From contig JBMHDW010000016.1 in NCBI GenBank assembly GCA_049889175.1, forward strand, positions 1-31,265: 31,265 nt of DNA, read 5' to 3'. The stretch is from JBMHDW01 sp049889175. Lineage in GTDB: Bacteria > Pseudomonadota > Gammaproteobacteria > Comchoanobacterales > Comchoanobacteraceae. Both the position numbers and the translations under genes were made by a program. Under the pieces are notes generated by a model. It saw only the letters and a program-made list of their open reading frames with translations. It had not been told where the DNA came from and ran no database searches. This document shows positions 15,975-24,120 of this stretch, in pieces. How positions within the stretch are numbered: the first letter of the stretch is position 1; each line of letters begins with the position of its first letter.

Positions 15975-17490
15975 CGTTTGCGAATCCAGCCTCAACATAG
16001 GTTTCTTTCATAAAAAATGAACAAAGTATTGAGATAGCAATGGCAATAATGACTGGGAACAAATAATATTGCATAACTGATATGTGTTGGTTTCCAAATT
16101 CCATATTACTGACGTAATTAGGCGACCAAGCAGCAATGTAATTACAAAACATTGGGATAAAGCCAGAAAACATGGTTACCATATTGGTAATAGATGTTGC
16201 TGTTCCTGATGTATTTGGGCAACTTAATTCTTTTGCGGCAGCAAATACAATCACCTGAACACTGCTAACGAAGCCAAAGCCAAAAACCAAAACAAACAAA
16301 ACGCTTGATAAACAATCTTCTTGGTTGAGCAATAATGATCCTGGCTGTGCTATGCTCCAAATGACCGCCACAGCGCATAGTGCCACCATAGTAATCTTAG
16401 CCCAATTTGATTTTATTTTAAGCCATGATAATACAGCTGTTAGGAGTGCAGCAATGATGACAGGCCAGAATGCATTAATGAAACCCTCAAACTGGATCAT
16501 ATTAGGTATACCGTACCAAATTACAAAAAACACTATCAGCGCAGCAATTGAACCGATCAACATAGGTTTTTTTCGGCTTGTAATAACATTTGAATAATAG
16601 TTCACCAAAGGCGCGCCAACAGCCCAGCCCAAAAAGAAACTACCTACAATATCTTTAGCGACATGTTTGAGCCCATACATTTTATAGATAAAATCTTTAC
16701 CTAAATTTTCAGCAAACAAAACCAGTGGCATCCACATGAGCAATCCAATTACACATATTAACCACAGGTCTTTTTTATGAATCAATCTATTTAGACCGCG
16801 GCCAAGCTGAGCTAAGTTATTGGATAGATTTTTTCGGCATTGTTTATCACTGCTCTCATCCCGAATGAATACAGTTACAATGAAAAATACAGCTACACCG
16901 AGAACAGCAAGAACACTAAAAGCTGGAAAGACGCCATCAGGTGATGAAGATGATGCTGAGCCAAAAAACTCAACGATACCAGGTAGGTAATGATCAACAC
17001 CAAACGCACCAAGTTGTCCTAGTGTCACACAACACCCTGCAACCAATGCAAAACGATTAACTGGTAACCATATACTGGCTAACTTTAGTACGCCAATAAA
17101 CGCAAAAGATGAGCCAAAACCGACCAAAAATCGACCCAAACAAGAAACCCATAACATCGAGGGATCTGCAACGTATAAGTAAGTACCTAAGCCACAGAGA
17201 AGACAAGCTAACATTAGCCATCGCTTAGGCCCATACCTATCGACCAAAAGACCCACAACCAGTTGCATGGGCGCGTAGATAAAATAATAATATGAGTTAA
17301 GAAGATCATATGATGTTTTGTCATTTGCCAGTTTGAAATAGGCCATTAATTCGCCATTAACAGCACTTGGTGCAACTCTTAGAATGGTTTCATAACAATA
17401 AAAAAGTGAACCAGCAAGGATGCTTATGTAAGCAACCCATTCAATATGTCGACTTCCTTTCAATTTTGACTGTAATAAATCATTAATCAT
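15955..17490 (-). CDS. Major facilitator superfamily transporter
   Basis: A 511-residue inner-membrane transporter with about twelve hydrophobic segments. The loop between segments 2 and 3 has the MFS motif GLLVDRYGPKRW, and segment 4 carries CLGRFLVGFGSSFAFIGVLKL. The cytoplasmic linker near 225-245 is basic, and the C-terminal tail is acidic (NDEDDD). The ECY...VAPSA start and the overall length resemble MFS proteins common in Legionella and Coxiella; the substrate is unknown. An unusually good promoter (TTGACA-17-TAATAT) lies upstream, with a leader of about 65 bases. The 3' end overlaps the transglycosylase gene, an association that hints at a cell-wall-derived or envelope-related substrate, but this is speculation. 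Confidence 0.9.
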   Translation of the reverse strand: MINDLLQSKLKGSRHIEWVAYISILAGSLFYCYETILRVAPSAVNGELMAYFKLANDKTSYDLLNSYYYFIYAPMQLVVGLLVDRYGPKRWLMLACLLCGLGTYLYVADPSMLWVSCLGRFLVGFGSSFAFIGVLKLASIWLPVNRFALVAGCCVTLGQLGAFGVDHYLPGIVEFFGSASSSSPDGVFPAFSVLAVLGVAVFFIVTVFIRDESSDKQCRKNLSNNLAQLGRGLNRLIHKKDLWLICVIGLLMWMPLVLFAENLGKDFIYKMYGLKHVAKDIVGSFFLGWAVGAPLVNYYSNVITSRKKPMLIGSIAALIVFFVIWYGIPNMIQFEGFINAFWPVIIAALLTAVLSWLKIKSNWAKITMVALCAVAVIWSIAQPGSLLLNQEDCLSSVLFVLVFGFGFVSSVQVIVFAAAKELSCPNTSGTATSITNMVTMFSGFIPMFCNYIAAWSPNYVSNMEFGNQHISVMQYYLFPVIIAIAISILCSFFMKETYVEAGFANDEDDDS

Positions 17491-17564
17491 AAAACTAAAA
17501 TCCCTAATGTAAAAAGTATAAGTCGGCGAAGCGATCAGAAAAGGCCTAAATTGGCAATGAGATA

Positions 17565-17593
17565 ATATTATCGGAAATTATTGTTATTGTCAA
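17565..17593 (-). promoter_or_regulatory. Near-consensus promoter of the MFS-transglycosylase operon
   Basis: On the minus strand TTGACA (17593-17588), exactly 17 bases, TAATAT (17570-17565). The 5' leader to the ATG at 17490 is about 65 bases. It is one of the best promoter matches in the window. Confidence 0.7.
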
Positions 17594-17630
17594 TGAGGGC
17601 TCTTTTCAGCAACAACAAGACAAAACATTC

Positions 17631-17659
17631 TCGATTTATGTATTTTTTTTTGGTAAAAT
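17631..17659 (+). promoter_or_regulatory. Possible promoter of ctpA
   Basis: TCGATT (17631-17636), 17 bases, TAAAAT (17654-17659) preceded by TGG, giving an extended -10. The transcription start would lie about 25 bases before the ATG at 17692 and exclude the upstream ATG codons of the open frame. Confidence 0.35.
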
Positions 17660-17691
17660 ATAAAAATCTTAAATTACAGGATGTACTTTAT

Positions 17692-18894
17692 ATGACAAGA
17701 TTAGTCTCAGCTTTATTCGCATTTTGGATCACACCTTTTCTTCATGCTGATTTGGATCATCTTCGTAATGCCATCCAAATCATTAACGATAACTATGTCA
17801 ACGATGTCAATGCTGAAAAACTTCAAGACGGGGCCATTGAAGGCATTCTTCATGCATTTGATCCACACTCTCAATATTTAAGCAATGAATCATTAAAAAT
17901 GCTACAAGACCAAACCAGTGGGCATTTTGCTGGGATCGGTGTTGAAATTGAATATAAAGATGGACTTTTAACAATTGTGTCCCCTATTGACCAATCTCCA
18001 GCAGCAAAAGCAGGGATACAATCGGGTGATATTATAACGGCAATTGATCATCAACCGACAAATAAACTACCACTTATTAAAATCATTGAAATGATCCGTG
18101 GTGAAGTTGGAAGTCAAGTATCACTTAAAATCCAAAGGGGCACAAATAATCAGCTAACTGATATTGTTGTCACAAGAGACATTATTGCAACACCCACCGT
18201 GACACTGACTTATCCCAATAATCACGTTGCTAATATTAGGATAGCCTCATTTAATGAGCAAACTCTCCCCCAACTTAAAGAAGCCATTACCGATATTATT
18301 AATACACCAAAAGTAATCAACGGTCTCATCATTGATCTTCGCAACAACCCTGGTGGCTTATTGCATTCAGCCGTTCAAACTGCTGACTTATTTTTAGATG
18401 CTAACCAATTGGACTTTGGTCGAAAGATTGTTTACATCAAGGGTAAATATGAAAATTCAGTTGCTTATGCAACCCCCAATGAATCACTCAAAGGCTTACC
18501 CATTATCGTTTTAATCAATCATGGTTCGGCATCAGCAGCTGAAATTGTTGCCCTAGCATTGAAAGAACATAATCGAGCTGTAATCCTAGGTCAACAATCC
18601 TTTGGAAAGGGCTCTGTTCAAAGCATTATTCCGCTCGACGACCAATCAGCCATAAAGCTTACAACAGCACTGTACTATTCACCCAAAGGTACTTCTATAC
18701 AAGCAAAAGGTGTTACACCAGATGTTTTTGTTGACCTCAGAGAGCGTGATCAAACACAACCTCAACAAGCATACACCTCAGAAGCACAATTACTTGGAGA
18801 GAGCGCAACTATTAATACACAAACTTACTTTGAGGACCCTTACATACAACAGGCAATTGATCTATTACAGGCACATTATGCTCTTAATGATTAA
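17692..18894 (+). CDS. ctpA: Carboxy-terminal processing protease, S41 family
   Basis: A 400-residue periplasmic serine protease. From the chosen start, residues 1-18 are a signal peptide (cleavage near LHA|D). A PDZ domain follows with GIGVEIEYKDG and SPAAKAGIQSGDIITAID (about 80-160). The S41 catalytic domain then has GLIIDLRNNPGG, HGSASAAEI with catalytic Ser281, and SFGKGSVQ with the general base Lys306; the 25-residue Ser-Lys spacing is as in CtpA and Prc. Such proteases trim or degrade periplasmic proteins, often peptidoglycan hydrolases. The open frame extends to 17581, but the ATG at 17692 has an AGGATG box and directly precedes the signal peptide. The downstream small exported protein overlaps its end and could be a partner. 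Confidence 0.95.
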   Translation: MTRLVSALFAFWITPFLHADLDHLRNAIQIINDNYVNDVNAEKLQDGAIEGILHAFDPHSQYLSNESLKMLQDQTSGHFAGIGVEIEYKDGLLTIVSPIDQSPAAKAGIQSGDIITAIDHQPTNKLPLIKIIEMIRGEVGSQVSLKIQRGTNNQLTDIVVTRDIIATPTVTLTYPNNHVANIRIASFNEQTLPQLKEAITDIINTPKVINGLIIDLRNNPGGLLHSAVQTADLFLDANQLDFGRKIVYIKGKYENSVAYATPNESLKGLPIIVLINHGSASAAEIVALALKEHNRAVILGQQSFGKGSVQSIIPLDDQSAIKLTTALYYSPKGTSIQAKGVTPDVFVDLRERDQTQPQQAYTSEAQLLGESATINTQTYFEDPYIQQAIDLLQAHYALND

Positions 18895-19336
18895 ACGCTT
18901 AACTTGTCTTTGCGCTGCCATTCTAGCATCGACAACCGTGCATGCAGAGTCATTAACGAGCAGCATCATCCAACAACACATACCCAAAATCATTCAGCAA
19001 GCTGCTCAAATGCAATGGGATCAAGATATGAAAACTCATACATCAAAACAAGCACGAGAACAGCTAGCTAAATTATTTAAGCCCATACAACCATCTAGTA
19101 TCGTATCTGGTAAAATAATCAAGTTAATGAATGATGAGAGCCAAAATACTATTGTATTAAACATTGAGTGGAGCAATACCAGCCCAAATAACATTGTATA
19201 CCAACAAGGCAACCTAAGCCTTGGCCTAGAAAGCTCAGCAAACACTTGGATTATCAACAGTGCTGAACTCAATCAAATATCAACAGTGAGCACACGACAC
19301 CCCGTATCTTATCGCAAAAGAAACTGCCAACCTTAG
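18878..19336 (+). CDS. Small exported protein downstream of ctpA
   Basis: A 152-residue protein with a signal peptide ending in TTVHA|ESL near residue 23, so it is probably periplasmic. The mature part is helical at first (IIQQHIPKIIQQAAQMQWDQDM) and then beta-rich (NTIVLNIEWSNTS, VYQQGNLSLGL). It has no recognised motif. Two ATG codons can start it: 18878, preceded by AGG, and 18887, which overlaps the ctpA stop as ATGATTAA. Either way it is translationally coupled to ctpA. CtpA-type proteases often need a small adaptor or act on specific substrates, so a role as cofactor or substrate is possible but not shown. Its stop codon overlaps that of the convergent recombinase gene. Confidence 0.75.
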   Translation: MLLMIKRLTCLCAAILASTTVHAESLTSSIIQQHIPKIIQQAAQMQWDQDMKTHTSKQAREQLAKLFKPIQPSSIVSGKIIKLMNDESQNTIVLNIEWSNTSPNNIVYQQGNLSLGLESSANTWIINSAELNQISTVSTRHPVSYRKRNCQP

Positions 19337-20535
19337 TCGGTATTAGGTACCAGTGGCTTATCTTTCGCTGAAATATAGCGAGCCTCAAGATCAATTTCCA
19401 CATACTGATCCGTAACACCAACATGATGATGGCCCGCGTCATCCCTTACATGTTCACGAGGGCGATGCTGAACATCATGTGAAATTGACGTATGCCTCAG
19501 CCAATGCACAGTCGCAACTGATAAGTGCCGAGCATCTTCAGCAAAACCTTCTGACTGTAATTTACAAATAGCTAAATCAAAGGCCTCTTGCACTAAATTT
19601 CGTATTTGTCGAGCCTGCAAACCACCGACCCCCTGCATTTTATGAACAAGTGGCGCACTATCACCAGGAGTAGGCATTGCAGTCATCCCCAAGTGCAGAC
19701 GATAGCGTTTTAACGCATCCATACAGGCATCAGGTACAGCTATTTCACGCCACTTATTACCTTTACCCAGCGTCTTAAACCACCAGCGCATGCTATGATC
19801 CTGAAAAAAATCTCCCATCACTGGATGATGACGATCACTTGCAGCAAGTTCTGAGATTCTTAGACCCAATAAAAAAAACATAGATAAAACGAACAAATGA
19901 CGCTCAAAAACAACATCATTAACCGATCGATGCAGCAGCTGATTAATCACATAGCGCCACTGGTGATCACTTAATTTACGCATAACTCTTTGATGTTGAT
20001 GTGATTGATAAAGTCTTTTTTTCTGTCTTATTGCTTGCACGGGATTTGTATAAACTTGCTGCTCTTGCAGGCAATAGGTATAAAAAGTACTCAGCGTTGC
20101 AATCATGATTTTACTTGCTGACTCTGACCATTGATACGCACTTAACTTGGATGCTTGTCCCTTTCGCCGATTAACGAAAACATACCATTCATCGTTAAAT
20201 TCACCTTTAGAAAACCTTGATGAAAGTTTATCTCCAATCCATTGCAGTGGTGGCGATTTACAAAATTTAAGAAATGCCAAAACATCATCTCGCGTTGCAT
20301 TGAGGATGCTAACTTTACGGACCAACCAACACCATTGCAACCAACGCTCCAACTCACGGCGATACGTTTGATAAGTATCTCTTGAAGCTTGATACATCTT
20401 TAAAAACGACATCACCAATGATTGATTTTGAGAACAATACTCTGGCAATGTTTTTAAATACGCATGAACAATTGATGACACCTCATGTTGTTCATCAATC
20501 CCCCATAGAACTGGTTTAGGTCTCTTTATTTTCAT
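19333..20535 (-). CDS. Tyrosine recombinase (phage integrase family)
   Basis: A 400-residue site-specific recombinase. The N-terminal core-binding region spans about 40-170. The catalytic domain has all expected residues: Arg226 (GLRISEL), Lys258 (TLGKGNKWREI), His344-x-x-Arg347 (HWLRHTS), the GH of AGHHH (His369) and nucleophile Tyr378 (TDQYVEID), with the normal nine-residue spacing from His369. It is longer than XerC/XerD (about 300), with an insertion near 95-135, so it is not the standard dimer-resolution enzyme. There are no att-like repeats, tRNA or phage genes nearby. The ATG at 20535 is chosen over a TTG two codons upstream; it has an AGGG box and overlaps the end of cdd by 20 bases, so it looks like a resident operon gene. 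Confidence 0.9.
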   Translation of the reverse strand: MKIKRPKPVLWGIDEQHEVSSIVHAYLKTLPEYCSQNQSLVMSFLKMYQASRDTYQTYRRELERWLQWCWLVRKVSILNATRDDVLAFLKFCKSPPLQWIGDKLSSRFSKGEFNDEWYVFVNRRKGQASKLSAYQWSESASKIMIATLSTFYTYCLQEQQVYTNPVQAIRQKKRLYQSHQHQRVMRKLSDHQWRYVINQLLHRSVNDVVFERHLFVLSMFFLLGLRISELAASDRHHPVMGDFFQDHSMRWWFKTLGKGNKWREIAVPDACMDALKRYRLHLGMTAMPTPGDSAPLVHKMQGVGGLQARQIRNLVQEAFDLAICKLQSEGFAEDARHLSVATVHWLRHTSISHDVQHRPREHVRDDAGHHHVGVTDQYVEIDLEARYISAKDKPLVPNTD

Positions 20536-20932
20536 TATCAAACCCTTGGTCTAACGAAAAGTGCATTGGCAATAGTGTATGAAGCGAGAATGCCTTAAGG
20601 CTATGTTCATGCATTAAGTAAATAAGCGTCTTTGAATCTGAAAACTCAGCAATCAATTGTCGGCATCGACCACAGGGTGGGCAGCATTGATTATCTGACT
20701 TAGCGATGACAATAGTGTCTATGTTAAGACACCCACCTGTAATCATTGCACCAATCGCATTTTGCTCTGCACATGATGTCAAACCATAGCTGGCGTTTTC
20801 AACGTTAACACCAGTATAAACTTTACCAGAACGAGAGACTATGCCTGAACCAACATAGCACTTTGAATAAGGCGCATAAGAACTTTGTCGAGCTAAATGT
20901 ATAACCTGATTATAAAGAAGCTCTGGGCTCAT
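20516..20932 (-). CDS. cdd: Cytidine deaminase, short tetrameric type
   Basis: A 138-residue enzyme that converts cytidine and deoxycytidine to uridine and deoxyuridine in pyrimidine salvage. The motif TSCAEQNAI gives zinc ligand Cys54 and proton-shuttling Glu56, and PPCGRCRQ gives the other two zinc ligands, Cys87 and Cys90. The NVENASYG substrate-binding segment (43-50) is intact. The length matches the homotetrameric class (about 130), not the E. coli dimer (about 295). It starts five bases after rpmE and overlaps the recombinase gene, so it is the middle gene of a three-gene unit. Confidence 0.95.
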   Translation of the reverse strand: MSPELLYNQVIHLARQSSYAPYSKCYVGSGIVSRSGKVYTGVNVENASYGLTSCAEQNAIGAMITGGCLNIDTIVIAKSDNQCCPPCGRCRQLIAEFSDSKTLIYLMHEHSLKAFSLHTLLPMHFSLDQGFDNENKET

Positions 20933-20937
20933 CAGCT

Positions 20938-21165
20938 TTATGATTTAATACTTGGTCTAGAACCAAAAAGCTTGTTGAACTTATCAATTCTAGATGATTT
21001 TCTGACAGTATTTGAGCCAGGATTATACGCAGAGTGACAATTTGAACAAAACTCAAAAGACAAACTATCGTCAGCTAAAGTAGTACTTAAAGCAAATTTT
21101 GTTCCACAATTTGAACATGTTGCCTGTGCAATTTTAGAATTAGGGTGTAAATTTTTTTGTGCCAT
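20938..21165 (-). CDS. rpmE: 50S ribosomal protein bL31, zinc-binding form
   Basis: A 75-residue ribosomal protein. NLHPNSKIAQATCSNC at the start, two CxxC pairs (Cys17/Cys20 and Cys40/Cys43) and SSRIDKFNKLFGS near the end match bL31 (RpmE), the zinc-binding paralogue found in the 50S subunit at the subunit interface. The ATG at 21165 has an AGGAG box and aligns with the family start; an in-frame ATG at 21189 is upstream. The second half is more divergent than usual (AYNPGSNTVRK instead of the FFTGKQ-type loop). It has its own promoter and leads the rpmE-cdd-recombinase unit. Confidence 0.93.
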   Translation of the reverse strand: MAQKNLHPNSKIAQATCSNCGTKFALSTTLADDSLSFEFCSNCHSAYNPGSNTVRKSSRIDKFNKLFGSRPSIKS

Positions 21166-21185
21166 CAAAATCTCCTGATGGCAAT

Positions 21186-21214
21186 ACATTATTCATTTTT
21201 AATCAAATCGTCAA
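21186..21214 (-). promoter_or_regulatory. Promoter of the rpmE operon
   Basis: On the minus strand TTGACG (21214-21209), 17 bases, TAATGT (21191-21186), between the end of dusA and the rpmE start. The -35 is near consensus, the -10 weaker. Confidence 0.45.
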
Positions 21215-21230
21215 GTATTTTTTGATTATT

Positions 21231-22193
21231 TTACTGCATAAGGATTTTCTGATCGGCATTCTTGGCAAAAGAAACAATACTATCCCAATTGGGAGCATCT
21301 TTAATAAGCTTCTGCTTCCATTGCTTACTGAATGGTGTACCTTTGTATAACTGGTATAAGCCATGACAATAATATTGCTTGAAGTCTTCACAAGTCTTTT
21401 CAATATAGCTAGAGAAAGCGGAAACAATATCTGCTCTACCTAAAAGCTGCCCCCCATAAATTGAATGGTAAATTTCAGAGAACTGCATTGGATCTTCGTA
21501 GCATAACCGCCCTATCATAACAGAATCAACGTGCTTTAACGCATTACGGACAGCATCAACTGTTTTAAATCCACCGTTTATCTCCATCCAAACATCAGGA
21601 AAGTCCTGCTTTAACTGATAAACACGATCATAATTTAATGGCGGAATTGTTCTGTTATCCTTGGGACTTATACCATCTAGCCAAGCATTTCTAGCATGAA
21701 TGGTTATATACTGACAGCCTCGTTCAGCTAACCCCTTAATTAAACGATGTATGAATGCATAATCATTTAATTCATCGACACCAAGGCGACATTTTACTGA
21801 GACAGGAATATCTGAGGCTTGTTGCATGGCATCAAAACATGACCACAATAATTGAGGTTTTGTCATGAGCTTAGCACCCATATTACATTTTGACACCCGT
21901 GGAGACGGGCATCCTGCGTTTAAGTTTACTTCATCATATCCAAATTGATTCACGATATGGCAGGACTGTGCCAATAAATTTGGATCACTACCACCTACCT
22001 GACAAACAATTGGATGCTCACATTCAGAAAACATCAATGGCGATCTAATATCTCCTAACACCATTGCTTGAGATGTAATCATCTCAGTGTAGAGCCTTGC
22101 TTTTGGTGCAATTGCACGCATCATTGCCCTAAAGTAACGATGTGTCCAGGCCATCATAGGCGCAATACTTAATTTAGATCGATTATGTAACAT
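21231..22193 (-). CDS. dusA: tRNA-dihydrouridine synthase, DusA-like
   Basis: A 320-residue flavoenzyme that reduces uridines in the tRNA D-loop (U20 for DusA). The TIM-barrel and DusA motifs are clear: LYTEMITSQA, QVGGSDP, DEVNLNAGCPSPRV with catalytic Cys95, SVKCRLG with Lys134, ITIHARNAWLDGISPKDNR and PPLNYDRVYQLKQDFP. The last three are specific to the DusA subfamily. The FMN-binding start reads APMMAWTHR, where DusA proteins normally have APM(L/M)DWTDR; the two aspartates are Ala15 and His18 here. The ribosome-binding site is weak. It lies 84 bases downstream of recJ. The rest is intact, so activity is likely, though the substitutions deserve attention. Confidence 0.92.
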   Translation of the reverse strand: MLHNRSKLSIAPMMAWTHRYFRAMMRAIAPKARLYTEMITSQAMVLGDIRSPLMFSECEHPIVCQVGGSDPNLLAQSCHIVNQFGYDEVNLNAGCPSPRVSKCNMGAKLMTKPQLLWSCFDAMQQASDIPVSVKCRLGVDELNDYAFIHRLIKGLAERGCQYITIHARNAWLDGISPKDNRTIPPLNYDRVYQLKQDFPDVWMEINGGFKTVDAVRNALKHVDSVMIGRLCYEDPMQFSEIYHSIYGGQLLGRADIVSAFSSYIEKTCEDFKQYYCHGLYQLYKGTPFSKQWKQKLIKDAPNWDSIVSFAKNADQKILMQ

Positions 22194-22277
22194 GATGATA
22201 AGAATACTATTTATTATTTTACATTACAACCACTTTTGCTCTATAAGAGTATCAATAAGCCTTTATAAATATTTAGC

Positions 22278-23990
22278 TTATTCCAAAACAACACACTCAT
22301 TGATCATTAAATTTAGAGTCTTACTCCCTCTAAATTCATTGGTTGATAGTTTATATACGCAATAAAGTTTCATGCCCTTTGAAGCACCCTTTAAAACATC
22401 TTCAGATGCGTTGAAATATAGAGCGGTAATAGGCTGTGCATCGGACTGATAAACTAAAGTGAACTTCAAGTGACTCTCTTTTAATACAGTAACCTCATCG
22501 ATGGTAAATGTTTGTGCAAAACTAGGTTCAGGAAAACCCATACCCCAAGGACCCATATCAAAAATCGTTTGAGCAAAAGAGACTGATAGATCTTCCTTAC
22601 CAAGCGCACCATCATGCCATGTAATTTCTCTATGTGCTTCAACATCTAAAGAATCACGTGCATATTGATTTAATATCTGTCTTAAATTATTCAATTGCGA
22701 TGACTTAACTGATAGCCCACAGGCCATTGCATGACCACCAAACTGCTCAATCACATGAGGATGATGTTGGTTAACCCAGCTTAATACTTGATGAAGATTT
22801 ATCCCTATAAGCGATCTGCCTGACCCTTTAAATATACCTTCATTAGCCTTAGTTAACACCAATGTTGGTCTTTGAAAAAAATCCTTTATTTTTGATGCCA
22901 TAAGTCCTAAAACACCCTCATGCCATGAATCATTATAAACCACAATAATATCATCAATAGTATATTGAGATAAATCCTCTATAATCTTATCAACACCATC
23001 GCGCTGAATACGCTTTCTTTGTTCGTTTAATGCGTCAAGCTCTTCAACGGAATATTGATCACCATTTGAAAGTAAAGCCTTTACACCCACGCTCATATCA
23101 TCAAGGCGCCCAGCAGCATTAAGCTTAGGACCTATTTGAAAACCAATAGTATCGCATGAGATTTTTGAATAGTGTGTTCTTGTCGACTGGATGAGCTCAT
23201 ATATACCAGGTCTTGCTTTTCCCTGTCGAATACGTTCTAAGCCTTTGGCGATCAGCAGTCTATTATTGAATGATAAAGGCACACAATCAGCAACCGTTCC
23301 TAAAGCCACCACATCAAGCAAAGAAAGCAATGATGGCACCGTTATACCCAAAGATCTTTGGTACGCCCTAAGCGCGCAAATAACATAAAATGCAACACCC
23401 ACACCAGCAAGCTCAGATAACTCTTTACCACCATTAAGCTGATTTGGGTTAACAATAACATCTGCACAAGGAAGCACATCGCCCGCCTGATGATGATCGG
23501 TAATAAGTACCTTTATGCCCTTACTCTTCAATAAGCTTACTGCCTCATGTGCAGCAATACCATTGTCCACAGTAATAATAACATCAGGTGAAAAAGACAA
23601 TACTTCAGGTATTAATTTAACTGATAGGCCATATCCAGTTCTAAAACGATTTGGCACCAAATAATCAACACATTCTGCCCCATGCATTTTCAAACCTTCA
23701 TACATTGTCACAATTGATGTTGCACCATCAACATCATAGTCACCAACGATAAGGATCCGTTTTTTTTGTGTAATCGCTTCATGTAACTCTTGAGCAATCT
23801 CATTGATATTGCCAAGCAAAGTAAAATGTTTGAGCTTATTTATATCATAGTTAAGCTCATCAAGGGAAACACATCCTCGTGCCAGCAAAACCCTCATTAA
23901 AACCGGATGAATGTCGTTTCCTTGCCATCTATGATTAAACGACCGTTTTTGGATCTTATTTATAGCGTTCTGTAAATAAGATGAATGCAT
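22278..23990 (-). CDS. recJ: Single-stranded-DNA-specific 5'-3' exonuclease RecJ
   Basis: A 570-residue DHH-family nuclease acting in recombinational repair (RecF pathway) and mismatch repair. Metal-binding motifs are all present: GDYDVDGATS (83-92), VDNGI (141-145), DHH (165-167), the motif IV region LLDVVALGTVADCVPL, NAAGRLDDMS, and the DHHA1 motif FGGHAMACGLSV near 425-436. The C-terminal OB-like region ends in LNLMINECVVLE. Length is normal. The ATG at 23990 has a GGGTAAG sequence upstream. It is separated from the giant gene upstream by 130 bases, with no clear terminator between them. Confidence 0.97.
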   Translation of the reverse strand: MHSSYLQNAINKIQKRSFNHRWQGNDIHPVLMRVLLARGCVSLDELNYDINKLKHFTLLGNINEIAQELHEAITQKKRILIVGDYDVDGATSIVTMYEGLKMHGAECVDYLVPNRFRTGYGLSVKLIPEVLSFSPDVIITVDNGIAAHEAVSLLKSKGIKVLITDHHQAGDVLPCADVIVNPNQLNGGKELSELAGVGVAFYVICALRAYQRSLGITVPSLLSLLDVVALGTVADCVPLSFNNRLLIAKGLERIRQGKARPGIYELIQSTRTHYSKISCDTIGFQIGPKLNAAGRLDDMSVGVKALLSNGDQYSVEELDALNEQRKRIQRDGVDKIIEDLSQYTIDDIIVVYNDSWHEGVLGLMASKIKDFFQRPTLVLTKANEGIFKGSGRSLIGINLHQVLSWVNQHHPHVIEQFGGHAMACGLSVKSSQLNNLRQILNQYARDSLDVEAHREITWHDGALGKEDLSVSFAQTIFDMGPWGMGFPEPSFAQTFTIDEVTVLKESHLKFTLVYQSDAQPITALYFNASEDVLKGASKGMKLYCVYKLSTNEFRGSKTLNLMINECVVLE

Positions 23991-24120
23991 ACGCTTACCC
24001 AGTTAAAATATAAAGATTACAGGAAAAATCATTTTAAATACAGATTATTTTAATCATTTCACTCTCAAAATAATACACTAAAAGATGATCCACTGAGTAT
24101 GATAAAACATTGAACTAATC

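Noticed and set aside
16325..16597. Open frame of 90 codons on the + strand inside the MFS gene
   Set aside because: Antisense to transmembrane segments, which often leave long open antisense frames.
18710..18877. Upstream extension of the small exported protein inside ctpA
   Set aside because: The stretch overlaps ctpA in another frame, and the signal peptide only begins at 18878, so the longer start is unlikely.
20138..20371. Short open frames on both strands inside the recombinase gene
   Set aside because: Shadows of the conserved recombinase frame, without start signals.
22254..22282. Hairpin AATAAGC/GCTTATT at the recJ stop codon
   Set aside because: Seven weak pairs, overlapping the recJ stop, with no T-run after it; not convincing as a terminator.
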